NCBI GenBank assembly: GCA_913040875.1
Contig: CAJWHX010000226.1
Span: forward strand, 1-6,065
Length of the DNA stretch: 6,065 nt
Source: an uncultured Pseudomonadota bacterium
Lineage (GTDB): Bacteria > Myxococcota > UBA796
Direction: 5' to 3'
Below, piece after piece: positions 4,472 through 6,065 of this stretch (position 1 is its first letter; the number at the start of each line of letters is the position of its first letter). The position numbers were made by a program, and so were the translations under genes. Below the pieces are notes generated by a model that was given only the letters and a program-made list of their open reading frames with translations, did not search any database and had not been told where the DNA came from.

Positions 4472-6065
4472 AAACAATTCTATCTAGAACACACTCTTTG
4501 TTGTGGTGGCAGTCGATCCTAGCAGACTTTGCAATTGCACTCCCCATCATGATGGGAATTATTTTTTCTCCATTCAGTTCATTAATTGGATCGGGCAAAG
4601 TCGATGTTTGGAATCATGTGTGGGGTTCATGGTGGTGGTTTGACTCCATCAGCCATGGAAGTGCTCCTTGGCAAACAACTTTATTGCAGTATCCAGATGG
4701 TGGTACGCTCTGGTTTATCGATCCTGTACTTGCAGTCTTGGGACTTCCATTCGCTGGGTTTTCTCCAGCACTGGCATACAATCTTGGGATCTGGGTGTAT
4801 CTTGCGTTTGCATCTTGGACATCCAGACGATTTGCCATCGCCTTGGGTGCTGCACCAAACGCCTCGTGGATTGCAAGTATTGTCGTGGTGTGCTCGGCCT
4901 GGATGCTCTCAGAAATTTCAAACGGTATCACCGAAGCGGTGAACATCGGACCGGTTGCACTGGCAATGGCGTGGACAGAGGATGCGTGCCGTGGAAAAGA
5001 CGACCAGCAGACAGCTCTGCAATGGATGAAGGCAGGTGTTGGAGTCGGAATCTCCACGATGGCATCTCCATACTTGGGTCTTGGTGTGGGAATCGTTGTG
5101 GCTGTTCGAACGCTCGCCTCCTTCAAACACACGTGGAAATGGTCCTGGCTCGGTGGTCTGACTTCTCTTTTGGTTGCCAGCCCAACCCTTCTATTGTTTC
5201 GGTTGCAACTTGATGCATCCAATGCCATCATCAAACGTCCGGATGGTATGAATGAAAGTCTTGCTCTGCACAATGCTGTCGATCCAAGAACCTTTATCGC
5301 CCCGTTTGGATTTCAGTCGGTTGACTTAACCAACGAAGGTTTTGTGCACAGCATGTACTTGGGTCTCATTGCCTGTTTCTTTGCCAGTCGAGTGCTCCGC
5401 TCTCATAAAGGATGGGCTATTGCAGGATTGATATCCATGATTTGTGCTTTGGGCCCCTACTTATATTGGGGAGATGGTTGGGTTATTGCGGGAGGTGCTC
5501 GTCTAAGACTCCCATGGTTTGGACTGCAGCAAATTGCGTCAGGGCTTGCCGTGACGCATCCTTTGCGCCTAGGTGTCCCCGTATTGGGAATCGTTGGAGG
5601 GCTTGCCGCTGTGGGCTTAACGACCCCCTATTGGTTGGACAGAATCAAAACCGTCGGTATTCTCATTGCCATCGATGGACTGTTCATATCCGGCGCACCA
5701 TTCCCCATGTCTACGGCAGACGGCACCATTCCCCCCGTGTACGAACTAATTGAGCAGGACCCAAGAACTGTCGGTGTACTTGACTTACCGACGGACTCAG
5801 GGTCAACGATGGTGGCATCTCAATATTTGTACTGGCAGACCTTTCACGGCAAAGGAATCCCCTACGCACCAGATGTTCGTGCGAGTACAGCATCCCTTCT
5901 CAACAACCCTGCCTTCAGACGTCTCGCTGCTCTATGCAACAGGAGAGCGGATGAACACCGTCGATTGGGGTTGCACAATCGCTCACCAGGTTCAAGCGAC
6001 CCCAGAACCCTAGGATCGCTCGGATATGGATGGATCGTGCTTCACAAAAATGTCGACCCCAGTGT
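4456..6065 (+). CDS. Polytopic membrane protein, GT-C glycosyltransferase-like (C-terminus cut by window edge)
   Basis: The frame is open for 536 codons to the right edge. The GTG start at 4456 gives a basic N-terminus (SNKTKTILSR) before the first membrane helix (about 14-36). No ribosome binding site precedes it; GTG 4432 is the alternative and an internal ATG would cut the first helix. Further hydrophobic spans lie near 85-122, 135-150, 193-217, 231-250, 298-313, 319-337, 358-390 and 398-414. The first loop carries VDVWNHVWGSWWW (49-61, Asp50, His54) and LQYPDGG (77-83), and a second block reads NGITEAVNIGPVALA (156-170, Glu160). These resemble unnamed large membrane proteins of the GT-C type, which use polyprenyl-linked sugar donors, with acidic residues in the first periplasmic loop. 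HPLRLGVP (368-375) precedes a helix, then a soluble C-terminal part with VLDLP (441-445), YLYWQTFHGKGIPY (457-470) and LGYGWIVLHK (522-531), also seen in such proteins. Substrate and true activity are unknown. Confidence 0.85.
   Translation, partial: MSNKTKTILSRTHSLLWWQSILADFAIALPIMMGIIFSPFSSLIGSGKVDVWNHVWGSWWWFDSISHGSAPWQTTLLQYPDGGTLWFIDPVLAVLGLPFAGFSPALAYNLGIWVYLAFASWTSRRFAIALGAAPNASWIASIVVVCSAWMLSEISNGITEAVNIGPVALAMAWTEDACRGKDDQQTALQWMKAGVGVGISTMASPYLGLGVGIVVAVRTLASFKHTWKWSWLGGLTSLLVASPTLLLFRLQLDASNAIIKRPDGMNESLALHNAVDPRTFIAPFGFQSVDLTNEGFVHSMYLGLIACFFASRVLRSHKGWAIAGLISMICALGPYLYWGDGWVIAGGARLRLPWFGLQQIASGLAVTHPLRLGVPVLGIVGGLAAVGLTTPYWLDRIKTVGILIAIDGLFISGAPFPMSTADGTIPPVYELIEQDPRTVGVLDLPTDSGSTMVASQYLYWQTFHGKGIPYAPDVRASTASLLNNPAFRRLAALCNRRADEHRRLGLHNRSPGSSDPRTLGSLGYGWIVLHKNVDPS

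Noticed and set aside
4614..5273. Minus-strand open frame of 219 codons inside the GT-C-like gene
   Set aside because: It is Ser/Pro/Thr/Arg-rich with no recognisable motif and lies antisense to a plus-strand frame with clear membrane helices and family-like motifs. It is a shadow.

Overview
The window looks like chromosomal DNA of a Gram-negative bacterium with mid-range GC. The signs are an HD-GYP second-messenger phosphodiesterase, a small exported protein that looks like an outer-membrane beta-barrel ending in Phe, and a polytopic membrane protein of the GT-C glycosyltransferase-like type. The mix would fit a deltaproteobacterial, Myxococcota or Bdellovibrionota-like lineage, but that is an impression and not a placement. 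I see no rRNA, tRNA, CRISPR array, insertion sequence or phage gene.

Layout. Three genes lie on the minus strand in the left half, read from right to left. They are a stand-alone cyclic-nucleotide-binding (CNB) domain protein (2298-2834), a GAF + HD-GYP protein (420-2021), and a thioredoxin-fold protein that runs off the left edge (1-245) and has lost the first active-site Cys (WSGPC). Each has its own GGAG-type ribosome binding site. The gaps of 276 and 174 bp suggest separate or internally promoted units rather than a tight operon. Facing away from the CNB gene is a plus-strand DUF4336 gene (3017-3736), best started at an unusual TTG. It converges on a minus-strand gene for an exported, barrel-like protein (3776-4405). 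That gene is divergent, across only about 50 bp, from a large plus-strand membrane protein (4456 to beyond the right edge). This last gene is the largest coding region of the right third and stays open for 536 codons.

How the genes may work together. The only functional link the sequence suggests is between the HD-GYP protein, which would degrade a cyclic (di)nucleotide, and its same-strand neighbour, which has an intact-looking phosphate-binding cassette but no output domain. DUF4336, the barrel-like protein and the GT-C-like protein have no evident shared pathway, although the last two could share a divergent control region. All stretches without genes are shorter than 300 bp. The largest (2022-2297) holds only a short imperfect palindrome and no convincing gene.

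I found no clear evidence of a novel multi-gene system. The items most worth a second look are the Cys-to-Ser thioredoxin, a run of nine G between the GAF and HD-GYP domains, the roughly 105-residue insertion inside the HD-GYP domain, the HD-GYP/CNB pairing, and the compact divergent promoter region around 4441-4450.
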